Counted from the first letter of the stretch, positions 1 to 9,496 are shown. The stretch is 64,000 nt of DNA from Paraburkholderia sp. (GCF_004298475.1 NZ_SCRP01000006.1:124001-188000), one strand, 5' to 3'. The notes: a model not told the origin generated them from the letters alone. A program made the numbers and translations.

Positions 1-312
1 CGCGCCGAGCTGCACGAAGAAGAGCAGGACAACGCACGCGGCATCGCCAAATTCAATCCGCTTGCGGACTGGAGCGAAGCCGAAGTCTGGGCCTATGTGC
101 GCGCGTTCGACGTGCCCGAAAATCCGCTGCATGCGCGCGGCTACCCGAGCATCGGCTGCGAGCCGTGTACGCGTGCGGTGCGCCCGGGCGAAGACAGCCG
201 CGCGGGCCGCTGGTGGTGGGAGTCGCGCGATACGAAGGAGTGCGGGCTGCACATCACGTCGGTTTCCGCGATTCCGGTCGTGGCCGCGCCGCCCGTCGAA
301 CGTGCGGGCTGA
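1..312 (+). CDS. cysH: Assimilatory APS reductase (CysH), C-terminal part only
   Basis: The reading frame is open from base 1, so the start lies outside the window and only the last 103 codons are seen. The enzyme reduces activated sulfate to sulfite with thioredoxin. Visible motifs are a GCEPCTR segment (a CxxC pair) and ECGLH near the end, which carries the catalytic cysteine of the family. The CxxC pair is typical of the iron-sulfur form that uses adenylyl sulfate (APS) rather than PAPS; its partner CC pair would lie upstream of the window. This fits the downstream cysD and cysN, with no APS kinase (cysC) seen here. A 103-bp gap separates it from cysD on the same strand, so one operon is likely. 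Confidence 0.93.
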   Translation, partial: RAELHEEEQDNARGIAKFNPLADWSEAEVWAYVRAFDVPENPLHARGYPSIGCEPCTRAVRPGEDSRAGRWWWESRDTKECGLHITSVSAIPVVAAPPVERAG

Positions 313-415
313 TTTCAAAAGCAATGCCAAAAGCTGGCGCGCCTCAGGGTGCGTCGTCGAAAAGCAAGAAGTGCGCGCCGAATTTTTTGTGGCGCGATAA
401 TCGAAGGATCTCACC

Positions 416-1378
416 ATGAGCACGACGCTCGATTCCACCGTGAACGCGCCGCTTAAAGTCACCGCTAACCGCATGGACCATCTCGACTGGCTCGAAGCCG
501 AGTCGATCCACATCCTGCGCGAACTGGTCGCCGAATGCAGCAAGCCGGCGCTGCTCTTTTCGGGCGGCAAGGATTCGGTTGTCGTGCTTGCACTCGCATT
601 GAAGGCGTTCGGCCTCGGCGCGAACCGCAAGACTTCGCTGCCGTTTCCGCTCGTGCATATCGACACGGGCCACAACTATGACGAAGTGATCGACTTCCGC
701 GACCGCCGTGCCGCCGAAATCGGCGCGCAACTCGTGGTCGGCCACGTCGAAGATTCGATCAAGCGCGGCACCGTGCGCCTGCGCCGCGAAACGGATTCGC
801 GCAACGCCGCGCAAGCGGTCACGCTGCTCGAAACGATCGAGCAGCACGGCTACACGGCGATGATCGGCGGCGCGCGCCGCGACGAAGAAAAGGCCCGTGC
901 GAAGGAGCGCATCTTCTCGTTTCGCGACGAATTCGGCCAGTGGGACCCGAAAGCGCAGCGCCCGGAACTCTGGAGCCTCTACAACGCGCGCCTGCACAAG
1001 GGCGAGCACCTGCGCGTGTTCCCGATTTCGAACTGGACCGAACTGGACATCTGGCAATACATCGCGCGCGAGAACCTCGAACTGCCGTCGATCTACTACG
1101 CACATGATCGCGAGATCGTGCGCCGCAACGGCCTGCTCGTGCCGGTCACGCCGCTCACGCCGATGAAGGAAGGCGAAACGAGCGAAACGGCGCGCGTGCG
1201 CTTTCGCACGGTCGGCGACATCAGCTGCACGTGCCCGGTCGAAAGCGACGCGGACGACGTCGAGAAGATCATCGCCGAAACGGCCGTGACGGAAATCACG
1301 GAGCGCGGCGCGACGCGCATGGACGATCAGGCGTCCGAGGCCGCGATGGAACAGCGCAAGAAGCAAGGTTATTTCTAA
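416..1378 (+). CDS. cysD: Sulfate adenylyltransferase subunit 2
   Basis: This is the catalytic subunit of ATP sulfurylase, which joins sulfate and ATP to make APS in the cytoplasm together with the GTPase CysN. The 320-aa product has the PP-loop signature SGGKDSVV near residue 50, the DTGHNYDEVIDFRD segment, and the family C-terminal end (EQRKKQGYF). The length is close to the usual 300-320 residues. The ATG at 416 follows an AAGGA ribosome-binding sequence. It lies between cysH and cysN on one strand, as in many Burkholderiaceae sulfate clusters. Confidence 0.97.
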   Translation: MSTTLDSTVNAPLKVTANRMDHLDWLEAESIHILRELVAECSKPALLFSGGKDSVVVLALALKAFGLGANRKTSLPFPLVHIDTGHNYDEVIDFRDRRAAEIGAQLVVGHVEDSIKRGTVRLRRETDSRNAAQAVTLLETIEQHGYTAMIGGARRDEEKARAKERIFSFRDEFGQWDPKAQRPELWSLYNARLHKGEHLRVFPISNWTELDIWQYIARENLELPSIYYAHDREIVRRNGLLVPVTPLTPMKEGETSETARVRFRTVGDISCTCPVESDADDVEKIIAETAVTEITERGATRMDDQASEAAMEQRKKQGYF

Positions 1379-1413
1379 GCACGAAGTGTACGCATAGGAC
1401 GAGGACAGATCAC

Positions 1414-2742
1414 ATGGGACGCATCGAACAACCCGCGCATCAACCAGAAGACCTCGGCGTGCTGCGCTTCATTACCGCAGGCAGCGTCGACGACGGCAAG
1501 AGCACGCTCATCGGCCGCCTGCTGTACGACAGCAAGGCAGTGCTTTCGGACCAGCTTTCGGCGCTCTCGCGCGCGAAGAACAAGCGCACCGTCGGCGACG
1601 AGATCGATCTGTCGCTGCTCACCGACGGCCTCGAAGCCGAGCGTGAGCAGGGCATCACGATCGACGTGGCGTACCGCTATTTCGCCACGGCGCGGCGCAA
1701 GTTCATCATCGCCGACACGCCGGGCCACGAGCAGTACACGCGCAACATGGTGACGGGTGCCTCGACGGCGCACGCGGCGATCGTCCTGATCGACGCCACG
1801 CGCGTGACGGTCGAGAACGGCGTCACGCAACTGCTGCCGCAGACCAAGCGCCACAGCGCGATCGTGAAGCTGCTCGGCCTGCAGCATGTGATCGTCGCGA
1901 TCAACAAGATGGACCTCGTCGACTACAGCGAAGCGGTGTTCAACCAGATCCGCGAAGCCTACGTCGCGCTCGCGCAGCAGCTCGGCCTCGACAACGTGCG
2001 CTTCGTGCCGGTGTCGGCGCTCAAGGGCGACAACATCGTCCTCGCGAGCGAGCGCATGCCGTGGTACGCGGAAGCGCCGCTTCTCGACGTGCTGGAATCG
2101 CTGCCGGTCGGCCAGGCCGCGGGCGACGCACTGCGCTTTCCGGTGCAGTGGGTCGCGCGCCAGGATGGTTCGAGTGCCGACGACTTCCGCGGCTACATGG
2201 GCCGTATCGAAGCGGGCGAAGTGAAGCTCGGCGACGCGATCACCGTGCTGCCGGCGGGCCGCCAGGCCACGGTCGTCGAGATCATCGCGCTGGTGCCGGG
2301 CGGCACGGCGCAGGTCGACCGCGCGTTTGCGGGCCAGACGGTCACGCTGCGCCTTGGCGAAGACGTGGACGTTTCGCGCGGCGACACCTTCGTGACGGCC
2401 ACCGACGCCGTCCAGCCGGCGAAGAAGGTCGAAGCCGACCTCTGCTGGTTCGACGACGAGCCGCTTTCGACGCAGCGCAAGTACCTGCTCAAGCAGACCA
2501 CGAACACCGTGTTCGCGAAGATCGGTGCGATCAAGCAGGTGCTCGACGTGCACACGCTCTCGCACGCGACCGACCGTCACGGTCTGTCGATGAACGACAT
2601 CGGCCGCGTCGCGCTCACGCTGCAAAAGCCGCTCGTGTGCGACCCGTATGACACGCATCCCGGCACGGGCGCCTTCGTCCTTATTGACGAAGCCACGCAC
2701 CATACCGTGGCCGCAGGTATGATCAGGGCATTCTCGGACTGA
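1414..2742 (+). CDS. cysN: Sulfate adenylyltransferase subunit 1 (GTPase)
   Basis: This GTPase subunit couples GTP hydrolysis to APS formation by CysD. The 442-aa protein has the P-loop GSVDDGKSTLIGR near residue 20, the switch motif DTPGHEQYTRNM, and NKMDLVD for guanine recognition, followed by EF-Tu-like beta-barrel domains. I chose the ATG at 1414 (MGRIEQ), preceded by a GAGGAC site; the frame is open further upstream but that part overlaps cysD. No CysC kinase domain is fused at the C-terminus, which agrees with direct APS reduction. Confidence 0.96.
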   Translation: MGRIEQPAHQPEDLGVLRFITAGSVDDGKSTLIGRLLYDSKAVLSDQLSALSRAKNKRTVGDEIDLSLLTDGLEAEREQGITIDVAYRYFATARRKFIIADTPGHEQYTRNMVTGASTAHAAIVLIDATRVTVENGVTQLLPQTKRHSAIVKLLGLQHVIVAINKMDLVDYSEAVFNQIREAYVALAQQLGLDNVRFVPVSALKGDNIVLASERMPWYAEAPLLDVLESLPVGQAAGDALRFPVQWVARQDGSSADDFRGYMGRIEAGEVKLGDAITVLPAGRQATVVEIIALVPGGTAQVDRAFAGQTVTLRLGEDVDVSRGDTFVTATDAVQPAKKVEADLCWFDDEPLSTQRKYLLKQTTNTVFAKIGAIKQVLDVHTLSHATDRHGLSMNDIGRVALTLQKPLVCDPYDTHPGTGAFVLIDEATHHTVAAGMIRAFSD

Positions 2743-2787
2743 GTTGCACGGAGGCGCGCAAACGCGTCAACGGGAGACACGAAGCTC

Positions 2788-3573
2788 ATGGGCAAGGTTT
2801 ATCTGATCGGAGCAGGGCCCGGCGCGGCGGACCTCATCACGGTGCGCGGCGCGCGGCTGCTCGCCGTGGCGGACGTCGTGCTGCACGACGCGCTCGTCGA
2901 GCCGGAGATGCTCGAACTCGCGCCGAAAGAGGCGAAGTTCATCGCGGTGGGCAAGCGCTGCAGACAGCGCTCCACGGCGCAGCATTTCATCAACAAACAG
3001 CTTGTCGATGCGGCGCGTACGCACGCCGTGGTCGTGCGCCTGAAGGGCGGCGATCCGATGCTGTTCGGCCGTGCGGACGAAGAGATGCGCGCGCTGGAAG
3101 CGGCGGGCGTCGAGTACGAGATCGTGCCGGGCATCACGGCGGCGCTCGCGAGCGCGGCGGCGCTGCGCCGTTCGCTCACGCTGCGCGGCGTCGCGCGCAG
3201 CGTTGCGCTCGCAACGTACTCGCGCGCACCCGATTCCGCTGAAATCCGCGAGCGGGTCAATGCCGATTCGCTCGTGTTCTATATGGGCCGCGACAGTGCG
3301 CCGGACATCGCGCGCGAACTGATCGAGGCGGGCCGCGCGGGCTCGACGCCCGTGGGGATCGTCGAAGCGTGCAGCACGCCGCGCGAGCGCACGCTCACGC
3401 TCACGCTCGCGGCGCTGGCGGCGGGCGAAGCGCAGGACTGGCTCGACGCGTCACAGCCGAGTCTGTTGATGATCGGCGAAGCGTTTGCGGCACGGGCCGG
3501 GCAGGCTGGCGAAACTGGACTTACAGCCGGACTCACGGCCGGGCACACGCAAGGCCGTCGCGCGGCTGCATAA
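2788..3573 (+). CDS. cobA: Uroporphyrinogen-III C-methyltransferase
   Basis: This SAM-dependent enzyme methylates uroporphyrinogen III to precorrin-2, the branch point to siroheme and cobalamin. The 261-aa protein starts with the glycine-rich VYLIGAGPGAADLITVRG motif and has RLKGGDPMLFGR and the VPGITAALA segment of the CysG-C/SumT family. It follows cysN by 45 bp with a GGGAG site, so siroheme supply for sulfite reductase is probably its main role here. The tail after about residue 240 is a low-complexity extension (GLTA, GLTA, GHTQ) coded by three 12-bp tandem units and is unlikely to belong to the catalytic fold. Confidence 0.95.
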   Translation: MGKVYLIGAGPGAADLITVRGARLLAVADVVLHDALVEPEMLELAPKEAKFIAVGKRCRQRSTAQHFINKQLVDAARTHAVVVRLKGGDPMLFGRADEEMRALEAAGVEYEIVPGITAALASAAALRRSLTLRGVARSVALATYSRAPDSAEIRERVNADSLVFYMGRDSAPDIARELIEAGRAGSTPVGIVEACSTPRERTLTLTLAALAAGEAQDWLDASQPSLLMIGEAFAARAGQAGETGLTAGLTAGHTQGRRAAA

Positions 3574-3607
3574 GTCGCAAGGAAATCGCAAGGAAATCGC
3601 AGGTAAA
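3517..3607 (+). repeat. 12-bp and 11-bp tandem repeats at the cobA 3' end
   Basis: Three 12-bp units lie at 3517-3528, 3529-3540 and 3541-3552, the first two nearly identical (ggacttacagcc, ggactcacggcc), inside the last codons of cobA. Just past the stop codon, three 11-bp units (tcgcaaggaaa, repeated exactly once, then a diverged copy) lie at 3575-3585, 3586-3596 and 3597-3607. Confidence 0.8.
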
Positions 3608-3612
3608 TTACA

Positions 3613-3638
3613 GGGGGCGCATCATGCGCCCCTTCTTC
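3613..3638 (+). terminator. Likely intrinsic terminator between cobA and cbiX
   Basis: Arms ggggcgc and gcgcccc flank a five-base loop and are followed by a T-rich run (ttcttc) on the + strand. It sits between the cobA stop and the end of the convergent cbiX gene, where a terminator for the cys operon is expected. Confidence 0.65.
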
Positions 3639-3665
3639 ATTGTGCTGCGCCGAGGCGCGTAGTGC

Positions 3666-4049
3666 TCAATCCGGAGCGGCCTCGGCCGCCAGACAATACC
3701 GCACCACCGCATCCAGCACGACGTCGTCCTCGCCGACCGCGTCGGCGCAGCGCAACTGCACCTCGGGATGCGCGGCCTGGCAGCGCGCGACGATCTCGGG
3801 CAGATCGCGCCGCACATGTCCGCCCTGACCGAAGAACACCGGCACGACCAGGATCGATGCGCAACCCGCAGCGGCCTGCGCCGCGACGGCGGCCGGAAGA
3901 TCGGGTGTCATGAGTTCGAGGAAGGCGAGGCCGACCGGGCCTGCGTCGCCGCGCGCGGCGGCGAGCTTCGCGGCGAGCCGCGTGAACGGCTCTTTCCAGC
4001 GCGCATCGCGCGCGCCGTGGCCGAAGAGGATCATGCCGTGCTTGTCCAT
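3666..4049 (-). CDS. cbiX: Small CbiX-type sirohydrochlorin chelatase
   Basis: This 127-aa protein belongs to the short CbiX/SirB family, which inserts cobalt or iron (in some members nickel) into sirohydrochlorin. The N-terminal LFGHGARDARW segment holds the first metal-binding histidine of the family and FFGQGGHVRRDLPEI carries the second. The length matches the homodimeric short form. It faces the cys-cobA operon, so its product acts on the next intermediate after CobA. Whether it serves siroheme or cobalamin cannot be told from sequence. Confidence 0.85.
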   Translation of the reverse strand: MDKHGMILFGHGARDARWKEPFTRLAAKLAAARGDAGPVGLAFLELMTPDLPAAVAAQAAAGCASILVVPVFFGQGGHVRRDLPEIVARCQAAHPEVQLRCADAVGEDDVVLDAVVRYCLAAEAAPD

Positions 4050-4125
4050 CGTCGCGAAGCCTTAGGGAAGTTTCAGCGGAGTTTCAATAACGACGCGCCC
4101 GGCGCAACGAAAAGCCGCGCCGGCG

Positions 4126-5274
4126 TCAGTGCCGGTCGACCCATTTCAGGCCGATGAGCCCGAGCGCGAGATAGATGAGGCCGGGTGTCGCCGCCGTGAG
4201 CGGCGCGGGCCACGTGTTCAGTGTACCCACGTGCGAGAACAGCGTATTGATGAGCTGGAAGCTCATGCCGAGCATGATCCCGCCGAACACTTTCACGCCC
4301 ACCACGCCTGCGCGCGTATGCAGATACGCGAACGGAAGCGACAGCACGAGCATCACGAACACGGCGAACGGGTAGAGCAGCTTGCGCCAGAACGCGATCT
4401 CATAGCGCTGCGTGTCCTGACGGTTCTCGCTCAAATGCTGGATGTAGCGGAACAGGTTGAACATCGACATGCGATCCGGCGATACGAGCAGCACCGAGAG
4501 GATCTGCGGCGTCAGCTCCGAGCGCAGCGAATACTCGGGCACCGTGGACTGTTCGGCGCGATAGACCGGATTGAGCGCGTCGGCGGGCACGTTGGCCGGC
4601 GGCGGCACGCCGATGAGCTGCGTGTCGGTAACGTCCCTGAGCAGCCAGTGACCCGGCGGCTGATAGGTGCCCGACTTCGCGAGCCGCACGTTCGAGAGCC
4701 GGAACTGCGAGTCGAATTCGTAGATGCGCACGTTGGTGATCGTCGCGTCGGGCTGCAGCTCGCCGACATTCACGAAGCGCGTGACCTGCTCGCCATCGGC
4801 GCGCGCAGTCAGCGTGTCCTTGACCCAGACGCCCGACTTGAAGTCGCTGGATACCGCCGAGCCCAGCGCTTCGAGGCGCACGCGTTCCGAAAGCTGATCC
4901 GTGTACGGCCCGACCACTTCGCCGATCAGATAGGTCAGGAATACGAGCGGAATGCCGATCTTGAGCAGCGAGCGGAGCGCCTGGCCCGTCGCGAGACCCG
5001 ATACGCGGAAGATCGTGTATTCGGAGTTCGCGGCCATCTGCGCGAACACGTAGATCGCGCTGATGAGCGCCGCGACCGGAATGATCTCGTAGAAGCGCGA
5101 CGGCGACTGCAGCGCGACGCGCAGCACGGCGTAGCTGAACTTGTAGTTGCCCTGGCCGACCGTATTGAGCTCGTTGATCAGGTCGAAGAAGAAGAACAGG
5201 CCCGAGAACGCGAACAGGATGAAGATGAACGACAGATAGACCTGCCGCGCGAAATACTTTTCGTAGATGCGCAT
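4126..5274 (-). CDS. lptG: LPS export permease LptG
   Basis: This inner-membrane subunit of the LptB2FG transporter extracts lipopolysaccharide from the inner membrane and passes it to the periplasmic bridge. The 382-aa protein starts MRIYEKYFARQVYLSF and has the YjgP/YjgQ layout: N-terminal membrane helices, a large soluble periplasmic domain (about residues 100-270) and C-terminal helices. It starts only 3 bp after the lptF stop on the same strand, so the two are co-translated. The order F then G, divergent from pepA, is the common proteobacterial arrangement and decides which paralogue this is. Confidence 0.95.
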   Translation of the reverse strand: MRIYEKYFARQVYLSFIFILFAFSGLFFFFDLINELNTVGQGNYKFSYAVLRVALQSPSRFYEIIPVAALISAIYVFAQMAANSEYTIFRVSGLATGQALRSLLKIGIPLVFLTYLIGEVVGPYTDQLSERVRLEALGSAVSSDFKSGVWVKDTLTARADGEQVTRFVNVGELQPDATITNVRIYEFDSQFRLSNVRLAKSGTYQPPGHWLLRDVTDTQLIGVPPPANVPADALNPVYRAEQSTVPEYSLRSELTPQILSVLLVSPDRMSMFNLFRYIQHLSENRQDTQRYEIAFWRKLLYPFAVFVMLVLSLPFAYLHTRAGVVGVKVFGGIMLGMSFQLINTLFSHVGTLNTWPAPLTAATPGLIYLALGLIGLKWVDRH

Positions 5275-5277
5275 CGG

Positions 5278-6378
5278 TCAGCTCTCCTGGGTGGCGCGCC
5301 GGAACATCGCGCGTGTGAAGAGCGGCCGGTTGCGCACGCGCAGCCAGAAGATGAACACGACGAGCGCGAGCACGACGATATGCAGCGCTACGAGCCCGAA
5401 GCCGAACGACATCTTGCCCTGCTCGATCTGCGACTGCACGACGTTGAGCAGGTTCGAATAGGTCAGGTAGATCAGCACGGCCATCACGAGGTTGATCGTG
5501 CGGCTGCGGCGCGGATTCTGGTAAGCGAGCGGAATGGCGAGCAGCATCAGGTTGATCGCGATGAGCGGCAGGCCGGCGCGCCAGGCGAGTTCGCCGAGGT
5601 TGGAGGCGGTCGGATGGCGCAGCAAGCCGAGCGTCGACGTCGTGCTCGCCGAGGGCGCCGAGACCACGGGCTGGCTCTGGATCTTCACGCCGTAGCGCTG
5701 GAACTCCGTAATGCGAAAGTCGGGATGGCCCGGTTCGCCGTCGTAGCGGCGGCCGTTTTCGAGCACCACGAAGCGGTCGCCGTTCTTGAAGGTTTCGGTG
5801 TGGCCGGTGCGCGAGACGATGACGTTGACCTTGCCGTTTTCCGTGCTCGTGACGAACACGTTTTCGACGCGCCCCTGGTCGGGGCTCATGTTCTCGATGA
5901 AGAACACGCGATGCGTGGTGGGCGACTCGCGGAACTGGCCGGGCGCGAGCAGCGACACTTCGTCGCGCTGCTGAAAACGTGCGCGAATCAGCTTGCTCTG
6001 GGCGTTCGACCACGGCCAGCCGACGAAGGCGAAGAACACGATCAGGATGACGATCGGCGCGGCGAACGTGGCGACAGGCTTGATGAGGCGCGTGAGGCTC
6101 ACCCCGGAGGAGAGCCACACGACCATTTCCGAATCTTTGTACCAGCGGGTGAGCACGAAGAGGATCGACACGAACAACGTGACGATGAGCATCACGGCCA
6201 GGTAGCCGATCACGGTCAACCCGATCAGGACGAGCACGTCGCGCGGGTCGATCTGGCCGGACGCGGCGAAGCCGACGATGCGGATCATCATCGTCGTCAG
6301 CATGATCGTGAGCAGAACCATGAACACGGCGCCGGCCGTGTACGCGAGTTCGCGCTGCAGGGAACGTTCGAAGATCAT
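5278..6378 (-). CDS. lptF: LPS export permease LptF
   Basis: This is the partner of LptG in the LPS-extracting ABC transporter. The 366-aa protein begins [16 protein letters not shown], the typical LptF start, followed by helices near residues 12-35, 50-80 and 100-120, a periplasmic domain, and helices in the last 100 residues. It is the first gene of the lptFG pair and diverges from pepA with a 145-bp gap that should hold both promoters. Confidence 0.95.
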   Translation of the reverse strand: MIFERSLQRELAYTAGAVFMVLLTIMLTTMMIRIVGFAASGQIDPRDVLVLIGLTVIGYLAVMLIVTLFVSILFVLTRWYKDSEMVVWLSSGVSLTRLIKPVATFAAPIVILIVFFAFVGWPWSNAQSKLIRARFQQRDEVSLLAPGQFRESPTTHRVFFIENMSPDQGRVENVFVTSTENGKVNVIVSRTGHTETFKNGDRFVVLENGRRYDGEPGHPDFRITEFQRYGVKIQSQPVVSAPSASTTSTLGLLRHPTASNLGELAWRAGLPLIAINLMLLAIPLAYQNPRRSRTINLVMAVLIYLTYSNLLNVVQSQIEQGKMSFGFGLVALHIVVLALVVFIFWLRVRNRPLFTRAMFRRATQES

Positions 6379-6523
6379 TCTAGAAGGACACAGCGGTCGG
6401 TCAGCGCCGGACGGTGCTGACCCGGCTTACCCCAGGCACACCCGGCGAGGAGCCGTCGCGGGAAAAATAGCGGATAATTGCGGCTTTCATCCTAAGCCCA
6501 GATTTTATCCGAGGACAAGCGCG

Positions 6524-8035
6524 ATGGACTTTAGCATAAAAGCCTGTGATTGGAGCAAAGGCACAGAGGCGTCGTTCCTGACCGGCAAATCGGATTGCGT
6601 CGTGATAGGCGTGTTCGAGGCGCAAACCCTAACGGGCGCGGCGTTCACCATCGACAACGCGATCGGCGGCACGATTTCGCGCGTCATCAAGGCCGGCGAT
6701 ATGGACGGCAAAGCCGGCTCCACGCTGTTCCTGCCCGAAGTGGGGGGGATCGGCGCCTCGCGGGTGCTGCTCGTCGGCCTCGGCAAGCAGGACGCTTTCG
6801 GCCAGAAAGCCTACGGCGAGGCCGTCAAGGCGGCCTGGCGCGCCATCCTCGGAACCAAAATTGCTCAGGCCACGTTCACGCTTGCGCAACTGCCGGTCAA
6901 GGAGCGTGCGAGCGACTGGGCGGTGCGCGCCGCGATCCTCGCACTGCGCAGCGAGTCCTATCGCTTCACGCAGATGAAGAGCAAGCCGGATACGACGGTG
7001 CGCTCGCTCAAGCGCGTTGTGTTCAGCGTCGACGCCGCCGACGACAAGCCCGCGCGCCTCGCCGCGAAGCAGGGCACGGCAATTGCGAACGGCATGGACC
7101 TCACGCGCGACCTCGGCAACCTGCCGGGCAATGTCTGCACGCCGACTTATCTCGCGGCCACCGCGAAGAAGCTCGCGCGCGACTGGACGCTCAAGGTCGA
7201 AGTGCTCGGCCAGCGCCAGATCGAGGCGCTCAAGATGGGCGCGTTCCTTTCGGTGACGAAAGGAACGGTCGAGCCGCCGCAGTTCATCGTGCTGCGCTAT
7301 CAGGGCGCGAGCGCGAAGGCCGCGCCGGTCGTGCTGGTCGGCAAGGGCATCACGTTCGATACGGGCGGCATTTCGCTCAAGCCCGGCGAAGGCATGGACG
7401 AGATGAAGTACGACATGTGCGGCGCGGGCTCGGTGCTGGGCACGATCCGTGCGGTAGCTGAAATGGGCCTGAAACTCAATGTGATCGCCATCATCCCGAC
7501 CTGCGAGAACATGCCCTCGGGTCTCGCGACCAAGCCAGGCGACGTCGTCACGACAATGGCGGGCTTGACCGTCGAGGTGCTCAACACCGACGCAGAAGGC
7601 CGCCTGATCCTGTGCGATGCACTGACTTATGCCGAGCGCTTCAAGCCGGCCGCTGTGATCGACATCGCCACGCTGACCGGTGCGTGCATCATCGCGCTCG
7701 GCCATCACAACAGCGGCCTGTTCTCGAAGGACGATGCGCTTGCGGGCGAGTTGCTCGATGCGTCGCGCGAGGCGGACGACCCGGCCTGGCGCCTGCCGCT
7801 CGACGACGAGTATCAGGATCAGTTGAAGTCGAATTTCGCCGACCTCGCCAACATCGGCGGGCGTCCGGCGGGCAGCGTGACCGCGGCGTGCTTCCTGTCG
7901 CGCTTCACGGAACGCTATTCGTGGGCGCACCTCGATATCGCGGGCACGGCCTGGAAGAGCGGTGCGGCGAAGGGGGCGACGGGCCGTCCGGTGCCGCTGC
8001 TTGCGCAGTTCCTGATCGACCGCGCGGCGCAATGA
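6524..8035 (+). CDS. pepA: Leucyl (cytosol) aminopeptidase, M17
   Basis: This hexameric two-metal aminopeptidase removes N-terminal residues from peptides in the cytoplasm; some homologues also bind DNA. The 503-aa protein has the M17 active-site segments [17 protein letters not shown] and [17 protein letters not shown] and a typical C-terminal catalytic domain (from about residue 170). I took the ATG at 6524 (MDFSIK) because GAGGA lies 7 bases upstream and homologues begin this way; the frame is open further upstream but that part overlaps the lptF side. The divergent lptFG and the downstream holC are the usual neighbours. Confidence 0.96.
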   Translation: MDFSIKACDWSKGTEASFLTGKSDCVVIGVFEAQTLTGAAFTIDNAIGGTISRVIKAGDMDGKAGSTLFLPEVGGIGASRVLLVGLGKQDAFGQKAYGEAVKAAWRAILGTKIAQATFTLAQLPVKERASDWAVRAAILALRSESYRFTQMKSKPDTTVRSLKRVVFSVDAADDKPARLAAKQGTAIANGMDLTRDLGNLPGNVCTPTYLAATAKKLARDWTLKVEVLGQRQIEALKMGAFLSVTKGTVEPPQFIVLRYQGASAKAAPVVLVGKGITFDTGGISLKPGEGMDEMKYDMCGAGSVLGTIRAVAEMGLKLNVIAIIPTCENMPSGLATKPGDVVTTMAGLTVEVLNTDAEGRLILCDALTYAERFKPAAVIDIATLTGACIIALGHHNSGLFSKDDALAGELLDASREADDPAWRLPLDDEYQDQLKSNFADLANIGGRPAGSVTAACFLSRFTERYSWAHLDIAGTAWKSGAAKGATGRPVPLLAQFLIDRAAQ

Positions 8036-8114
8036 GTTTGGGTGGAGCGGCTGTGGGCGTGTGGGGGATCGAAGGAAGGGCGGAGACGTTGACTCTGATC
8101 GACGCTCTGCATGG

Positions 8115-8148
8115 GACCGGAGTAAGCGCCAAGGCACTAACTCCGGTC
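8115..8148. repeat. Palindromic intergenic element between pepA and holC
   Basis: Nine-base arms gaccggagt and actccggtc are separated by 16 bases that include a short gcgcc/ggcac near-pair. It fills most of the small pepA-holC gap and looks like a REP-type dispersed palindrome, although only this one copy is in the window. It could also form a hairpin in the pepA-holC transcript; no T-run follows, so it is not a standard terminator. Confidence 0.55.
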
Positions 8149-8162
8149 GACAGGTGCGCGCC

Positions 8163-8579
8163 ATGATGCGGATCGACTTTCACACCAACGTCGGCAACTC
8201 GCTGATGTACGCGTGCCGGCTCGTGCGCAAGGCGTATCTGGCGGGCGAACAGGCCGTCGTTCTCGCCGAACCCGCCCGCCTGCGTGCGTTCGACGAGATG
8301 CTGTGGACCTTTTCGCCGCTCGAGTTCGTGCCGCATTGCATGGCGGACAGCGAGCTCGCGGGCGCGACGCCCGTCGTGCTCGCGGCGAGTCTCGAACGCG
8401 CGCCGCATTATCGCGTGCTGCTCAATCTCGGCGCTGCCGTGCCGCCGCAGTTCGCACGCTTCGAGCGCCTGCTCGAAGTGATCGGCGATGCGCCCGACGA
8501 ACTCGCGGCGGGCCGCGAGCGCTATCGCTTCTATCGCGACCGCGGCTACGCGCTGAACAACTACAAGCAGGGCGGCTGA
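8163..8579 (+). CDS. holC: DNA polymerase III chi subunit
   Basis: HolC links the clamp loader to single-stranded-DNA-binding protein at the replication fork. The product of about 138 aa begins MMRIDFHTNVGNSLMYACRL and has the family segments RKAYLAGEQAVVLAE and LWTFSPLEFVPHC; it ends with the typical RYRFYRDRGYALNNYKQGG. Two adjacent ATG codons (8163 and 8166) could serve as start. It follows pepA, a common beta/gammaproteobacterial order, but valS, the usual third gene, is not here. Confidence 0.93.
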   Translation: MMRIDFHTNVGNSLMYACRLVRKAYLAGEQAVVLAEPARLRAFDEMLWTFSPLEFVPHCMADSELAGATPVVLAASLERAPHYRVLLNLGAAVPPQFARFERLLEVIGDAPDELAAGRERYRFYRDRGYALNNYKQGG

Positions 8580-8629
8580 CTACGCGCGCTTGCAGGTGGC
8601 GCAGGCTCTACTGATTGAAGGAGGTTCTC

Positions 8630-9058
8630 GTGTCGGACGTGCATGATGCAGGTGATGCTTCCATTCCTCTCCTGACCGATACGCTCGTGCCGGGCAATGC
8701 GCTCCTCGCACGCGCCGGTGCTCAAGGCACGATGGCCGCAGCGGCTGCATCGGCAGCCGCGCCCGCTGCCATGGCCGCAGGCGCGCCAGGCTCCCATACG
8801 CTGGATGCGCTCGATGCCGATGCGCTTGTCGAGCGCATGCGCGGGCGCTGCATGACCTGGCTCACTGGCGAAGGCCGCAGCGTCATCGAGGCGCGTTGCG
8901 CCGCCGCGGTGCAGGAGCATTCGCATTGGCTCGTGGGGCAGGTGTCGCGTGAAATCGGCCTTGCGCTCGAAGCTCAACTGGCAGGCTGGGTGAAAGCGGC
9001 TGTGAACGAAGAACTGGCGGCGCGCGCCGGGCGTGGGCCGTCGTCGGGCGGCGTCTGA
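8630..9058 (+). CDS. DUF2486-type conserved protein of unknown function
   Basis: This product of about 142 aa has no known function. It resembles the DUF2486 family found next to holC in Burkholderiaceae; I base this on context and general composition, not on a search. The first half is Ala/Gly-rich and likely disordered; the second half (from LDALDADALVERMRGRC) looks helical and ends in an Ala-rich helix (EIGLALEAQLAGWVKAAV). The start is the GTG at 8630, because a full ribosome-binding site (aaggaggt, 8618-8625) lies 4 bases upstream; the longer TTG start at 8615 would overlap that site. It is probably co-transcribed with holC, 50 bp upstream. Confidence 0.7.
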   Translation: MSDVHDAGDASIPLLTDTLVPGNALLARAGAQGTMAAAAASAAAPAAMAAGAPGSHTLDALDADALVERMRGRCMTWLTGEGRSVIEARCAAAVQEHSHWLVGQVSREIGLALEAQLAGWVKAAVNEELAARAGRGPSSGGV

Positions 9059-9106
9059 GCCGTGACGTGAAAGCACGATGCGGCGTGCGCCGGTCACGGC
9101 CCGCCG

Positions 9107-9454
9107 TTATTTGAGCGTGAGTATCCAGTTCGCGAGCGCGGCCGCCTGGACGGCGTTCAACTGCGTGTTCGCGGGCATCGGCACGTTACCCCACACGCCG
9201 CTGCTGCCTTCCACGATCTTGTGGGCGAGATAGGCCTGCGCATCCGGCTTCGCTGCGTATTTCAACGCGATCTCGTGCAGCGCTGGCCCCATCAACGTGT
9301 GGGTCACCGAATGGCAGCTCATGCAATTCTCCTGCTGGGCGAGCGCGAGTCCCGTCGGTCCGTCCTGGGCGCTGGCCGGCCCGGCGGCGAGCGCCAGCGG
9401 GAGCGCTGCGGCGAGTGTCGCTATGTTCCTGATCACTTGCGACTTCAGATTCAT
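9107..9454 (-). CDS. Small periplasmic class I cytochrome c
   Basis: This 115-aa protein has a signal peptide (about residues 1-29, cut near ASAQD), a CMSCH heme-attachment site at residues 44-48 and a likely axial methionine at 93 in NVPMPAN. These match the cytochrome c551/c5 type, a small electron carrier to a terminal oxidase or peroxidase in the periplasm. The physiological partner cannot be read from the context: the neighbours are a DUF2486 gene and ilvD. Confidence 0.9.
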   Translation of the reverse strand: MNLKSQVIRNIATLAAALPLALAAGPASAQDGPTGLALAQQENCMSCHSVTHTLMGPALHEIALKYAAKPDAQAYLAHKIVEGSSGVWGNVPMPANTQLNAVQAAALANWILTLK

Positions 9455-9496
9455 GCTGGTCTCCGCCGGCCTTGGGGCAGGCTGTTATGTGGCCGC

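Noticed and set aside
4129..6420. Very long open frame (763 codons) antisense to lptFG
   Set aside because: The encoded protein is rich in Arg, Glu, His and Asp with no family motif; it mirrors the real genes in high-GC DNA, where antisense frames stay open.
9059..9100. Terminator between the DUF2486 gene and cytochrome c
   Set aside because: Arms gccgtgac/gtcacggc pair over a long loop without a T-run; too weak to call.
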